Origin: Branchiostoma floridae
Taxonomy: Eukaryota > Chordata > Leptocardii > Amphioxiformes > Branchiostomatidae
Assembly (NCBI RefSeq): GCF_000003815.2
Contig: NC_049985.1
Span: 24,967,076 to 25,031,075, forward strand
Reading direction: 5' to 3'
Length of the DNA: 64,000 nt
The notes beneath the pieces are model-generated. The model saw nothing but the letters and a program-made list of their open reading frames with translations, made no database searches and had not been told where the DNA came from. This document shows, piece after piece, positions 11,957 through 22,747 of this stretch (its first letter is position 1; every line of letters begins with the position of its first letter). The position numbers and the translations under genes are program-made.

Positions 11957-12145
11957 ACGCCACATTTCCAAACCGGGGCCCAAGCGGGCTGCTTTTGGGA
12001 ACGAAAAGAATGATATAAAAGATACCAAACTACGCAGTGACGTAAAGAGAATAGTCGTGGGCATTATTTGTCTATTTATACGTATAGATTTCTATTCTTC
12101 GTTTCCACAAACAGCCCGACCGGGCCCCAGTTTGGAAGTTTGAAT
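11957..12145. mobile_element. MITE with CCAAAC-GGGGCCC arms
   Basis: Left arm CACATTTCCAAACCGGGGCC and right arm, read in reverse, with CTTCCAAACTGGGGCCCGG. An ATATAAAAGATA-type interior is shared with the copy at 27187-27385. It abuts the preceding hAT-like element. Fragments of the family appear near 14465 and 16950. Confidence 0.65.
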
Positions 12146-12202
12146 AGCCTTCGTAGACTTTGAGCAGCACTGGTTTTACACTGGTTAACAAAAACAATAC
12201 TA

Positions 12203-12391
12203 CAAGGGACAGTCCCAGGAAGCCGAAAGAGAGGAAGACAGAAGAAACGATGGGAGGACAACATAAAAGAATGGACCGGGTTGAACTTAGTGGAAGCCAT
12301 AAGAGCGGCGGAGGATAGAGACAGGTGGAGAAGAATAGTGGACGAAGTCATGGTGCCCCAACGACCCACACAGAGGTCAAGGGATAGGTGA
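12203..12391 (+). pseudogene. LINE C-terminal fragment
   Basis: A 5'-truncated open frame of about 62 codons ends in TGA. It contains KRGRQKKRWEDNIKEW, then TGLNLVEAIRAAEDRDRW and RR. This Arg/Trp-rich tail is typical of the C-terminus of non-LTR retrotransposon polyproteins in animals. It is followed directly by a GGTGAGGTGAGG simple repeat, as at LINE 3' tails. No start codon and no reverse-transcriptase core are present, so it is a dead fragment. The superfamily cannot be settled by eye. Confidence 0.65.
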
Positions 12392-12409
12392 GGTGAGGTG
12401 AGGATAGGG

Positions 12410-13736
12410 AGCGCCGATTTGCAGTTTTCAGGGTTCTCTAATGCCGGGAGGGGGGGTTCTTTAAATCAAACCCCAAAGGGGCCTGTATATTAGCATCATT
12501 ACATATGATACATCACCCTTGAAATCTTGAAAAACGGCTCAGGCCGAATGATGTATCAAGGCTAAATAAAGGTTGAAAAAAAATACGCGGCTGATACATG
12601 GACAAATAATACTCTAGCAATCGTGCTAATACCACAACGCAAAGAAGGCAAAAATGGGTTTCACACAGTCAAAGCCTCGAAAGTATGAAATGATTTTTCG
12701 CGCGTAAAAAAATAATTCCGGCCACTACTTGCCCCCGACCGAGACCTCTGCTTGGAGAAAAGAAAAATGGTAGCAAATGGCCAAATACTTAGTAGTTTGA
12801 AGTTGATGTCACCAGAGCGCTGAAAGGCTGCCATTACAGACCCTTGTGATATTTAGCCCCGCTAGTTGTAAGCTCCTCGCGATTCTGCCCTGGCTGCGAA
12901 GTGAGCTAGCCTGACTAAAATCGCGCCCCTAGCGGCCGGCCCTACGATTGCCGCCATTATTAAGCCCAGCCGGCGAGAGCTTGTGTAAACACAGGCTACG
13001 AAGTGAGCGTATTCGAATATTCAGCCCACCCAATGACAACAATTTTAGAGCAGTTACCATTTCCAGACAACGGTTAAATGAAAGAATAAAGACCTTTATT
13101 GTACATATGCACCCACTTGCGTTAAATGCAGGGCGCAATGAAAAAATAGTTGACATAGACATGAAATACAAATGTACTAGTATATACAATGTCAACTTAA
13201 CACATGTATCATATTCTAGTAAGTGAATTCAACTTCTTCTCGCTGTCTTTGTGATGGTCAAAATGAAGGAACAGCTATGTTGTACAATAATATTTTTGTC
13301 TAAATTGATTACAAATACAAATTTGTCTGTATTTCTTAGGTGTATGATATAGGAAAAATAGATTTTATCAGTCTATAAAGTTCAGCTCTTTTTGTTGTAT
13401 GGACTATACATTCTACTACAAATTGCTGTTCATATTCTTTCTATTCTATCATGGTCACAGCATCGACATATTTGGTTTTGGGGGGTGGGGGTGTATGTAA
13501 ATGAATTGTTCTCCTAGCCTCTATAGCAGGGCCTTTTTATCCTTTCTTATCCTTTTTGGGGGGGGGAGGGGTCACTTGGCCGCCGGCCTACGGTACAAAA
13601 AGTACAAATAGGAATGACCAGCAAAAGTGTTACGGCACCCCCCGAAAAAAAGGTCCAGAGAACCTGCTATGAAGGCAAGCCCTGTTCCGCTATCAAGTAC
13701 TAGTATCTGTATTTTTGGATTTCGTCCTTTTCATGG
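12410..13736. other. Intergenic, no gene seen
   Basis: Contains a poly-G tract near 13557-13570 and scattered low-complexity sequence, but no credible exon. Confidence 0.4.
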
Positions 13737-14089
13737 CTAGTATCCAAGCAGACCCTACGGTGACATAAGATAGTATCAGGGCTAGCCCAGGAGTATCGCC
13801 GGCCAAAGGGAGTCAAACGGGCACCTCCGGTCGGATATGAAATACTCCTAGGCCGGCTTCACTCCCCTGCCAGTCTTTGATAGCCTCTACCAGGCTCCCA
13901 AAGTCGCTGGAAAAATAGTAGAAATTGGCCAAATAGTCTAAAAACACACCAGAGGAGTTGGTTGGCCGAGGTTTACAGTTTGCGACCCAGCTATTTTTTC
14001 AGCGACCTTGGGAGCCTGGTAGAGGCTAAGCCTTTGATACTACTAGTATCCAAGTATCTAATGCTACCGTAGGATCTGCTTGGAGATTA
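13737..14089. mobile_element. hAT-like MITE, CCAAGCAGAYCC family, interrupted
   Basis: Left end reads CTAGTATCCAAGCAGACCC; the right end is the inverted GGATCTGCTTGGAGATTA. The element is split at 13881-14028 by another MITE, with TTTGATA re-appearing on both sides of the insert. Confidence 0.75.
13881..14028. mobile_element. hAT-like MITE, TAGYCTCTACCAG family, nested
   Basis: Ends TAGCCTCTACCAGGCTCC and, inverted, GGAGCCTGGTAGAGGCTA. Flanks AGTCTTTGA (13872-13880) and AGCCTTTGA (14029-14037) differ at one of nine positions, fitting a target duplication. It interrupts the element at 13737-14089. Confidence 0.8.
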
Positions 14090-14328
14090 TTCAAATCGGC
14101 AGGGAGACCTGGTAGACGCGAGACCACAAAGCCCACCGCAAGATAATTACCCGGATTTGCATTAGGGGGTGACCAGCGGATGTTTAAAAATGCATAGGTA
14201 TTACACACGGTTCCTAAACGGCGTAGCGCCCACACTCCAAAGTGTTGTGTGCTGCCCATACTTGTCGTGCCGGTGTGAACGCACGACAGCCGGGCTTCGC
14301 TCCGGGCTTCACACCCCCGGCGTCACTT

Positions 14329-15090
14329 TCCTAGTACACCCGTGCCCATTTATACATCATTTATTCATAGCCGTAATTGATAAAGAAATACGTCAAACCA
14401 AGGAGGTTCTATCAAGTCAATCTGATTTCAAATTCCTTTGGTGCGTTTTTGTACATATGTACCCACTACAGCCCGACTGGGCCCTGGTTTGGAAATTCTT
14501 CAAATCTTTTCGTGGTGTCCTTTTCAAGCTTTTGGGTGGTATTTTTCCTAGCACACCGTGCCCATTTTGACATCATTTATTCATGGCGGTAATTGACAAA
14601 AAGAAATTTACAGTCTTCTACTATATGATGTTAGTTTCTTTAAATCTTTTCGTGCCAAAAATCGTGGTGCAATTTTTTTTCCTAGTGCACCCGTGCCCAT
14701 TTTTTTTTATCATTTATCATTGCGCAAGAACTTACAGTGGTCTAGTACATGTATCTGATTTGACATTCTTTAAAAAGAAAATCTTCAACCTTGTCCAAGT
14801 TTCAAAATGCGACTTTCCTAGAGCACGCGTGCCCCGTTCGACATCATTTATTCATGTCCGAAATACTAGTACTAGATAACAAGAAATTACAGTTGTCTCT
14901 TATCTGATCAAAAATTCTTTTAGAAAGTCTTTTCGTGGTGCGTTTCTTTCCTAGTTCATACATGTCCATTTTGACATCATTTATCCATGGCCATAATTAA
15001 TCATACGAAATTACATACAGTCAGTTGTCTACCTGATTTGAAATTCTTTAAAAAAAGAACATCTTTTCGTGGTGCCTTTATTGTGAATTT
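14329..15090. repeat. Degenerate tandem array, five units
   Basis: Units begin at about 14329, 14547, 14681, 14817 and 14950; the last three spacings are 133-136 bp and the first is longer. Each starts CCTAG followed by a CACCCGTGCCCATT block and ATCATTTATTCATG, and includes AATCTTTTCGTGG further on. No gene is supported within it. Confidence 0.75.
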
Positions 15091-15121
15091 CCTTGTACAT
15101 TCGTTACCATTGCATTGGCGC

Positions 15122-15308
15122 TCACTCCTATAGGCCGACTAAACTCCAGCTTTTGTAGCCTGGATACCACACCACACCCCAGCTCAATCTCAAAAATACC
15201 CTGCACGATAGATATTTTTGCGATCGGGCTGGAGTGTGGTAACCAGGCTACAGCTTTTGATACAAATGTACTATCTTATCTTACAGTAGGATCTGCTTGG
15301 AGGTTATA
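15122..15308. mobile_element. Partial hAT-like MITE, CCAAGCAGAYCC family
   Basis: Only the right part of the family is present, ending AGGATCTGCTTGGAGGTTA. It is interrupted by the 95-bp MITE at 15156-15250. Confidence 0.65.
15156..15250. mobile_element. 95-bp MITE with perfect 9-bp target duplication
   Basis: Ends TAGCCTGGATACCACACC and, inverted, GTGTGGTAACCAGGCTA. The 9-bp duplication CAGCTTTTG is perfect (15147-15155 and 15251-15259), so the insertion is recent or well preserved. Same family as 5042-5113. Confidence 0.85.
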
Positions 15309-16065
15309 GTGTCCATCTTTATTTTCTCTTACCCCAAGACGGTCAGAAGTGGCGCATGATGCTAAGAAAAGAACGAAAGCAACTAGGTAAAAGCCATTAT
15401 CGACTGTACTGTTACCTGTAACGTTATATTTTAGTTGCCACACATCGCGTGTGTACTAATTCTGAACTGTGTGTAATTACCATGTGGATTTTAATAGTTT
15501 TGCAATCGCTGTCATGTGTATAGGCAAGGAGCTTTTAAGCCAGGTCAATTCTGGCCTTGAAGTTTTAGTCTGCAAAGTGGTGAAATAAAAAAGTTTAAGT
15601 TCAAGTTCAAAAAACGATTGAGGACACGTCAACATGGGCAAGTAACGAATCTTTTTTTCCAATAATATCCACCCCAAATAGTATTTGGAACAGATTCTTG
15701 GATAGAGACCAGTAGGTGAACGCTACGGTTGTGATACGCACGCACATGTTCAAACTTAGGAATTTCAATGTCAAGTAGAATTTCTCTCTTACTTTAGGGC
15801 GTATATCATACTTTCTGAACCCAAAGAAGACAAAAATAAAATCTAATTTTTGTGCCAAAACCTCTGGCAACGTGTTCCGTGGTGGTAGATCAAAGACCGT
15901 GGCTCAGGGAAGACAAAGAGGTTTGATTGGTGATAATTTGTGACGGCTATCTAACGAGGCTTGTCACTGGCTGACAATGGACGCACTGCACTTCCGTGTG
16001 AAAACTTCAAAGGATGGGCACGCGGGGCTAATTATTGCAAGATCATGCCCGTGGGCTAAGTGCAA

Positions 16066-16259
16066 AAGTCTCTACCAGACTCCGGGTCGCTGGAAAAACC
16101 GTAGAAATGGAAAAAAATAGAGGAGCAAAAGTCGGCCAAAGAACTATAGCCGACTAGGGAACAGCGCGCCACCCAGACCTATAGTTCTCTGGCCGGCTTA
16201 CTCCTCTATTTGTTCCATTTCTACGGTTTTTCCAGCGACCCGGAGTCTGGTAGAGACTA
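16066..16259. mobile_element. hAT-like MITE, TAGYCTCTACCAG family
   Basis: Arms start AGTCTCTACCAGACTCCGGG and pair with CCCGGAGTCTGGTAGAGACT at the right; pairing continues through GTCGCTGGAAAAACCGTAG. No clean duplication is left. It lies next to a GCCCGTGGGCTAA fragment of the LINE-tail type seen at 54064. Confidence 0.75.
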
Positions 16260-16435
16260 ATGACAGTGGCATACAGAACATGAACATGTTATCTATTTTG
16301 AATCTATGTGTATCTAAACTATCTGAGGGGTTTGACTTCTTTTTCGTATGCAATGGAAGATGAACTGCCCAACACTTTCGTATATAAACGGGTTGGACGA
16401 CTTAAGCAAGTAGATAGTTTTTTGTTGGTCGTTTG

Positions 16436-16444
16436 AGGTGTGAA
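16436..16444 (+). promoter_or_regulatory. T-box half-site
   Basis: AGGTGTGAA, the canonical T-box half-site, 3.2 kb upstream of the C2H2 gene. Part of a cluster with 18233, 19462 and 19594. Function is inferred only. Confidence 0.3.
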
Positions 16445-17395
16445 AAGCTTGGAAAAATTTTGTAGATTTCTAGGAACAATTTCCTTCTTTCGGGGTAGTA
16501 TTGTGAACATTGACAGAAAAAAATGTTGTTCTTCTTCCACCGTATTGCCTGTACAATATTTACAAGTTCTCTCGTCAACGGGCTAATTTAGTAATTATGA
16601 TAAGCGGCGAGATGCTTCTACCTGCCGCCCAGCACGGCAATGTGCGCCGGTGACAACTACATGAATTTTTCATCATTAGATAATGGTCTTGGCAATTAGA
16701 ATAAAGAGGTTAAAAAGTTTCAACCTCCTTGATTAGAGCGTCTACGAAAAATCAAGATTTTAAATTTGTCACCAATTCGAGAAGTATGCAAGTAATACAA
16801 GGGGCACGTTTTCAAAACAGAACCCAAACGGTTTATTTGCGGGAACGAAAATAAAAGTGCATGTTATTTATTGTCAAGAAATATAAAATTATGTCCATGA
16901 CTATTTATTCTACGGTTTGTGTGTTTTGGAGTCTTTTATATCATACTTTTTGTTGCCGCAACTGCCCGGCCGGGGTCGGTTTGGAAGTAACACTGGCATA
17001 CGATATGGCAACACTTTTCGGTTTGGTCCGTAGTTTTTCTATCAAGTTCAAGAATTGGATTGACAGACCTTTATTGTACATATAATACAACACAAGCTAC
17101 GGGTGGGTGGGAATGTATGTTTTACTTCTACATTGTTGTAACAAAAAAATCCACAAATGCACAAATGCAGTAGCCATTTTGTTACACCTCGGAGCTTTAA
17201 AACACGGGTTGAAAATGATATCATGGCAAGGCAACTTCAGTCAGCTAATCAGAAAGATGCAATACTATATTCAAGATTCGGTGTCCTTTCTTCAAAGAAA
17301 TATTTCTTTTGTTTATACAAAATCCACAAATTGGAATTTATCTGATTCAAATCGGATAAACCAGTCAGTTGTTATTTTGACAGTTGTTGGCCAAG

Positions 17396-17475
17396 GAGGT
17401 TAAAAAAAGGCCGCAAGAGATCAACCAAGGATGCCTTTTTTTAACCTCGGTGGTTGATCCCTTGCGGCCTTTTCT
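17396..17475. repeat. Foldback with GGCCGCAAG arms
   Basis: GGCCGCAAGAGATCAACC near 17411 pairs with GGTTGATCCCTTGCGGCC near 17450-17467. AGGAGGTTAAAAAAA and TTTTTTTAACCTC lie in the loop side. Short hairpins of the same GGAGGTTAAAA type occur at about 10577-10603 and 16705-16733. Confidence 0.6.
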
Positions 17476-18232
17476 GTGTCTCTGCACCTCTTAGCCACTT
17501 CCAGGCCTCCCTACGAAGTTATAGATATATAGTAAGGATCACAGTAAAGTTCAGCAGAAAATAACTGACCAGTACAGTTAGTCCGCGGAAGGGTATCATT
17601 TATAAATTCGCTAGTCTAAATGAAACCCTATGGAGGCCAACAACCCAGGGCAAATTATTCCCTCTATAGTTTACAATTATAGCCAGCTTGGTAGATACTG
17701 TCTTTCTCTAGCAGTGAGCGTTTTCTTGGAACTTCCTTTTCTCTACATCTGTTGTTAACGGCGAACTAAAACGGATGTGCGTAACCTTCGATTTCATACC
17801 GGGTATAATACATACCGTTATATCATACAAAATGTAAAAGTGTGTCTGAAAATACAACAAAATACACAAAGCGTAAAAAGATAATTTTTTTCTATACAAA
17901 TTAGTCAATTCGTTGAGCGATCTGTCAAACATTTAGGTCGCAGTGTGTGCAGAAGAGCGCCGTCCTTGTAGAATGGTGTATTTAGAAACTCGCACTAGTA
18001 CTGCTATGAAATGACATAGAAACGAATAATAAAGGCTTCAAAAGATGATAAAATGTGACCTCCGACAGTTTTATCCGCTTGAAACACCTATCCACGTGCC
18101 GCCTTTTAAAATCTCATGAAGAAGATTATCTCCACCCAAATTGATTTTGAGTCCGTAAAATAACCTCACACGTCCACGCGAACACGTGGATTAGACTCCT
18201 CTGAATTCAATTACCAACAGCCAGGCCGATTT

Positions 18233-18241
18233 TTCACACCT
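18233..18241 (-). promoter_or_regulatory. T-box half-site
   Basis: The + strand reads TTTCACACCTA, the extended half of the T-box palindrome, 1.45 kb upstream of the C2H2 gene start codon, in a locally GC-rich block. Confidence 0.35.
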
Positions 18242-18469
18242 ACGCGAAACACACATATGTTTTTGTTCGCCGCTGGCCTTTTCACAGCTTCGGTGTAAAT
18301 TTTCGATGCCCCGTGTGCGAGGATGGCGGGGTTTGTTGCAACAAGCCCAGCCGAGTAGGGGCACGGCGCAAGTTGGACATCGGCGAGAAGTGTCAACTCC
18401 CCGCGGCACCCTTTGTAAAGGCGTCGGTGCCTTTGACAATTAGCGCCTCGTTAGGTTCGTGAAGTGGAT

Positions 18470-18775
18470 AGTGGGGCCTTTCGTCTTTTACACTGTCTCG
18501 GAAAAAAAGATGTCAAACCCAATGATTTAGATCATTTAGAATAGAGTAGTCAAATTTTATATGGTTCTCAATTGTTTTTTTTTCTTCATATTTTTCCTTC
18601 TACGTGCGATTGACAATCAAACATAGTTTACAATAGATAGTAGGGCCTTTCGTCTTCCACTTTCTCAAAAAAAATACGCCAAACCCAATGATTTAGACCG
18701 TTTAGAATAGAGTAGTCAAATTTTATATTGTTCTCAATTGTTTGTTCGTCTTTTTTTCCTAGTACTTGTAATTGG
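18470..18775. repeat. Tandem pair of a LINE-tail-like repeat
   Basis: Two direct copies about 170 bp apart share GGGCCTTTCGTCTT, AAACCCAATGATTTAGA and TAGAATAGAGTAGTCAAA. The same words occur in the LINE 3' ends at 27000-27430 and 54064-54400. Confidence 0.65.
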
Positions 18776-19461
18776 CATTCAGACAAGGATTTACAAGAAA
18801 CTCAGCGTTGTATTGATAGAAGTTTTTAGAGCTTCCTTTTTTAAGGAAAATCGCAGAATGAGATAGTAGTTCACGATAGAAGTTCCTACATTCTAAAACC
18901 ATCACAAAGAAGCGAGAAGAAGTTGAATTCGCTCAGTAGAATACAATTCTTGCGTTAGGTTGACATTGTGCTTAGATTATGAATCCATCAACTACTAGTA
19001 TTCTTTTGTTGCCATCTGTACTTAACCAAAGGGTATACACATGAACAATAATTTAATGTCTTCATTGTTCTCATTATCATTTTTAAAGGAGGCAACTTTC
19101 TTCACTGGACCTAAGTATTCAAACGATGTTTAAATTGAGAAAAATCGGTGAAATCGTCGGTTCTTCTTCTGTTTTATCTCAAGAAAACCTTAAGCGCTAA
19201 GTTTGGTTCAAGCAAGGACCTCCTTGGCTCACTGTGTGGAGAAGAGGAATCAATGTACACATGTGACCTTAGAGATGAGTCAGATTCCGTAACTGTTTTC
19301 CACGTGAAACAGTACATTATACAATACATATTTCAGAGCGTTTCCTCAATAGAACTCTGTAAAAACATTAGTCCGTATCTCACGCCCTTTACTCAAGAAA
19401 ATTGAGGAGTTTTTAGAGAGACCAATCTGTTCGGGAGCTTTCAAAGGCTTCCGATGCTCTT

Positions 19462-19470
19462 TTCACACCT
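19462..19470 (-). promoter_or_regulatory. T-box half-site
   Basis: The + strand reads TTTTCACACCT, 154 bp upstream of the TATA box of the C2H2 gene. Confidence 0.35.
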
Positions 19471-19593
19471 CTTGCTCAACAAGGTGGCTTCAAAGAACGC
19501 CCGACCACCGCCACTGATATTCAAATGTCTGTGGTTGAAGCACACAGACACGCCAAGCGAGCAGGCACACACATGCGCCATCACTCCTATTGT

Positions 19594-19602
19594 AGGTGTG
19601 AA
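19594..19602 (+). promoter_or_regulatory. T-box half-site next to TATA box
   Basis: AGGTGTGAA lies 14 bp upstream of the TATA box of the C2H2 gene, close enough to act in the proximal promoter. Confidence 0.4.
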
Positions 19603-19615
19603 GTGCATGATTGGG

Positions 19616-19652
19616 TATATAACTAGTAGAGACAGTGGCGTGCCCTCAGTTC
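19616..19652 (+). promoter_or_regulatory. Core promoter (TATA box and initiator) of the C2H2 gene
   Basis: TATATAA sits at 19616-19622 and an initiator match, TCAGTTC, at 19646-19652. If the A at 19648 is +1, the TATA box is at -32, the usual position. The 5' UTR would be 36 nt, ending at the ATG at 19684. Confidence 0.6.
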
Positions 19653-19683
19653 AGAACACCAGAACACTCTTCACACGACCAAG

Positions 19684-21967
19684 ATGGAAGTCTCCGCTCT
19701 CGCTTACTGCCCGCCGTTCTCGTCTATGTCAGCGCATCCCGGCTATGCTGCCTTCTCCGGACCGTCCGTCCACAGCTGCCGACCGGCTCCGTACGGCCTG
19801 CCCTGGCCCTGCCCGCCGACGTGCTTCCATCCCGGCCTGTCTTCCCTGGTGAAGCCCAGCGAGCTTCCCGTCTTCTACCCGAGGATTAACTTCGGTCTCC
19901 CCGCCTCCAGTGGGAAGCCGTCCCCACCGACAGCGGACAGCCATCCTGTCCAGCCTAGAATCGAGTCCTTTGGACCCATCCCGGGACTCCTCCCGACGGC
20001 AGGAGACCGACGCGTCCAGAACAGTCCTTCGGGGTCCGACAGGACGTCCCCCCGCGTGCCATCCACGTCCCCCTCGCTGGAGAAGTCAGCGAGCGACCGA
20101 GCCGAGTTCCGGCTGACCCAGGACAAGTCTGCGTCCAGAGAGGTGGATGTGACCAACGGCAAGAGGAAGAGACCAGAGAAGAAGTTCCCGTGCCCTTACT
20201 GCACGGTGTCCTGCGCAAACAACGGACAACTGAAGGGGCACCTACGGGTTCATACCGGTGAGTTTCTAAGTTTCTTTTCTATGTCTAAGTTTCACATTTT
20301 CAAGCGGTACCCCAGCGATATGTTCAAGAAAACTGCTAGGAAAGGAACCAAGGCAAATTTTCCCACTCCAAAACACCAACGCGATCGACGTCACACTAAA
20401 ACATCCTTACAAACCTCTTTGTTAAGTTTTACTCCGTCACTCACAGTTTTAGAATTCTGTTCATTGGATGGGTGTGTAGATTTTTGCGTCTTTTACAGGG
20501 TGTAGCGCCAGGTTTATCGTTAGATGGTGAAAGAGTGCAAGATCTCTTGACCCAGGTCCACCGTAAAAGAAAATATGTAAAGACAACCGTGAACTTCTGG
20601 AAGTTTCCGAGGACTGGATCAAATTAACCCCGTTCCCTCAGTGGTGATAACAAGCTAATGTTAATCAATACAAGGGAACCTTTCAACGTGGTCTTTGAGG
20701 CTGCAAATTGGCAATTTATGCGTTTGGAATACTTTCAAATCAGCTAGCTTTCGTATCAGGCTTGTGGACTGGGTTTATTTTTTACTCACTGCATGCCCTT
20801 TTATGTCAAGATTGTATGTTTTGTGATTTGAGAAAAGAACTTGTTTTGTTAGAGAACAAAAGGATTCTAAAACATAGCATCATTTTTTTGTGAATTTGAA
20901 ATCAGCTAGTCTTCGTATCAGGCTTGCGGTTTGGGTTTATTTTTTACTTATTGCATGCCTTTTTATGTCAAGATTGTAGGTTTTATGATTGAGAGAAAAG
21001 AACATGTTTTGTTAGAGAACAAAAACTTTCCAAAACATAGCATCATTTTCTGTGAATTTGTTGTAGCTTGAAACTTTGATACCGTATACACAGTGTGACT
21101 TTTCCCCGGCTACAATCTGTAACGAACTTTTCATTTTTCTCGCGTGCAAACATGACCTCAAGGTCATTCCCCTTGACCCAGTAGTCCGTACCATGTCTCT
21201 CTCAGGACCGAAAAAATAGAGCGATCCAAACCATGCTTTTTCACGGTCTGTTAGATCCTATAAATTTTGTGTTGGAATAAATTGGACTCTTGCTGGTGAT
21301 GGTATAGCCCTCCTGGGGTGTCTTGGTCTAACACGTCTGTCTAACGCGTGTCAGTCTTGATTCGAACGCAGATAGGACAAGTTGGTGGGTCGAATACATA
21401 AGCCGTTTAGCGTTATCAGATTGTATGAGACTTTTGACAGCTTTTTGTTTTGTTAACTCCGGGAAGAAGGGTCATCTCTGTTCTGCTGTTCGTAGCTGTA
21501 TCTCACGATCACTTTGCTGAATTCGTAGATGTATGTAGTTTGGCATGTCTTCAAATCGTATGCACAACATGTTGCAATGTTTTACGTCGTAGCTGTTTTT
21601 ATAGGCAGTGTTTTGTTTTCTGTTTGTTGCTCGTGAGTAGAGGTCTGATCTGTATCGCTTCTTCTTGCCCCCCTCAGGCGAGCGGCCGTACCCTTGTGAC
21701 CACCCCGGCTGCGGACGCGCCTTCGCCCGGAACGAGGAGCTGACCAGACACCGCCGGATCCACACCGGGGTTCGCCCCTACCCCTGCACGGAGTGCGGCA
21801 AGGCCTTCAGCCGTAAGGACCACCTCACCAAGCACGCCAAGACACACCTGAAAGGCGCCGAGAGAAGGGCGCTCCTACGGCGAGACCCCACGGTTTGCAA
21901 GGACACTCGGAAGTTCAGTCCGTACGACACACTAGTACTCACACCACAGGTGTATTCCTCCAAGTGA
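19684..21967 (+). CDS. Three-finger C2H2 transcription factor (Egr/Sp-like)
   Basis: Two exons, 19684-20257 and 21678-21967, joined in phase 1 (ACC G|GTGAGT; CCCTCAG|GC), give 287 residues. The N-terminal ~155 residues are Pro/Ser-rich and probably disordered. A basic GKRKRPEKK stretch precedes three fingers. Finger 1 is C-x2-C-x12-H-x3-H with helix text ANNGQLKG; finger 2 is C-x4-C with RNEELTR; finger 3 is C-x2-C with RKDHLTK. The intron falls in the linker between fingers 1 and 2 (HTG|ERPY). The RxEELTR and RxDHLTK helices resemble Egr/Sp recognition helices, so a GC-rich KGGGYG core is an inferred target. A huckebein-like identity is possible but unproven, so no symbol is given. AATAAA lies at about 22460. 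The ATG is the first after the TATA/Inr pair. Confidence 0.85.
20733..21060. repeat. Direct tandem duplication in the C2H2 intron
   Basis: Two adjacent copies of about 163 bp share AATCAGCTAG, TCGTATCAGGCTTG, TTTATGTCAAGATTGTA and AACATAGCATCATTTT, diverged by scattered changes. Non-coding. Confidence 0.8.
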
Positions 21968-22459
21968 CACTTCTAGAAGAGTAGAACTCAATAGAAGAAA
22001 GCGTAATGTTTTCTCTGACTTGTAATTGCTTAAATTACATAATGTGACGAGGAGCGACTCAGCTCCTATGCTACTGAGCCAAGACGAGGTCTGTTCCTGG
22101 TAAAAACCAGACTGTGCGACCGAAGGGCTGACGAGCCACGAGCCAAAGCTGCAAACTGCAGTACCGCTTCGGGCAGCAAGGAGACGTTTCTGACACGCTA
22201 GCTTGACAACTTCCGCCTTAGGAAGAGCTAGGCGTCCTCCGAAAGTTATTTTTCGCCGAAGTGATCCCCATTCAAAGAAAAATAATGTGAAACAAAACAA
22301 AAAAGACAAAAAAAAAATAGAACGGGAATATCTCTAGAAGTTGAATTGTCTAAAACATTTCAAAAATTGACCGAAAATTTTCCACCTTTCTGTTTTCTCA
22401 CTTTTCCGTGGTTTATTTGATGCATGTCAAACCCGCCTGAAAACGTTTCTTGCCTTTAA

Positions 22460-22465
22460 ATAAAG
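22460..22465 (+). terminator. Polyadenylation signal, C2H2 gene
   Basis: AATAAA about 490 nt after the C2H2 stop codon; the first such signal downstream. Confidence 0.5.
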
Positions 22466-22747
22466 TTTTAAAATTTTTGGTCCCTGCCAATAAGCGTGGT
22501 AACTGACTGAACTGAACGCCAGTTACCCAAGCTTTTGATCAAACACGCAGTCATTCAAAAAATAATGCCTATCTCTATCTCGTCTATTGGAAAATAGAAA
22601 TCATTGGAAAGATATTGAAGTATATTATTTGATCACAAATATAGTTATTTAATGTATCCCCAAAACCCGGTACAAAAAGCTTTTATGATACGAAAAAATT
22701 TCATTTTTTTACATCTCCTATTTTCCCTGACCAGTTGTGGAAAGCAG

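Noticed and set aside
18191-18439. 82-codon Cys-rich minus-strand frame
   Set aside because: No splice sites or domain; the GC-rich block is more likely regulatory DNA of the C2H2 gene.
19454-19852. Plus-strand frame starting upstream of the C2H2 ATG
   Set aside because: It runs across the promoter and into exon 1 in the wrong frame; the TATA/Inr pair lies inside it.
19729-20218. Minus-strand frames over the C2H2 exon
   Set aside because: Shadows of the finger gene caused by high GC.
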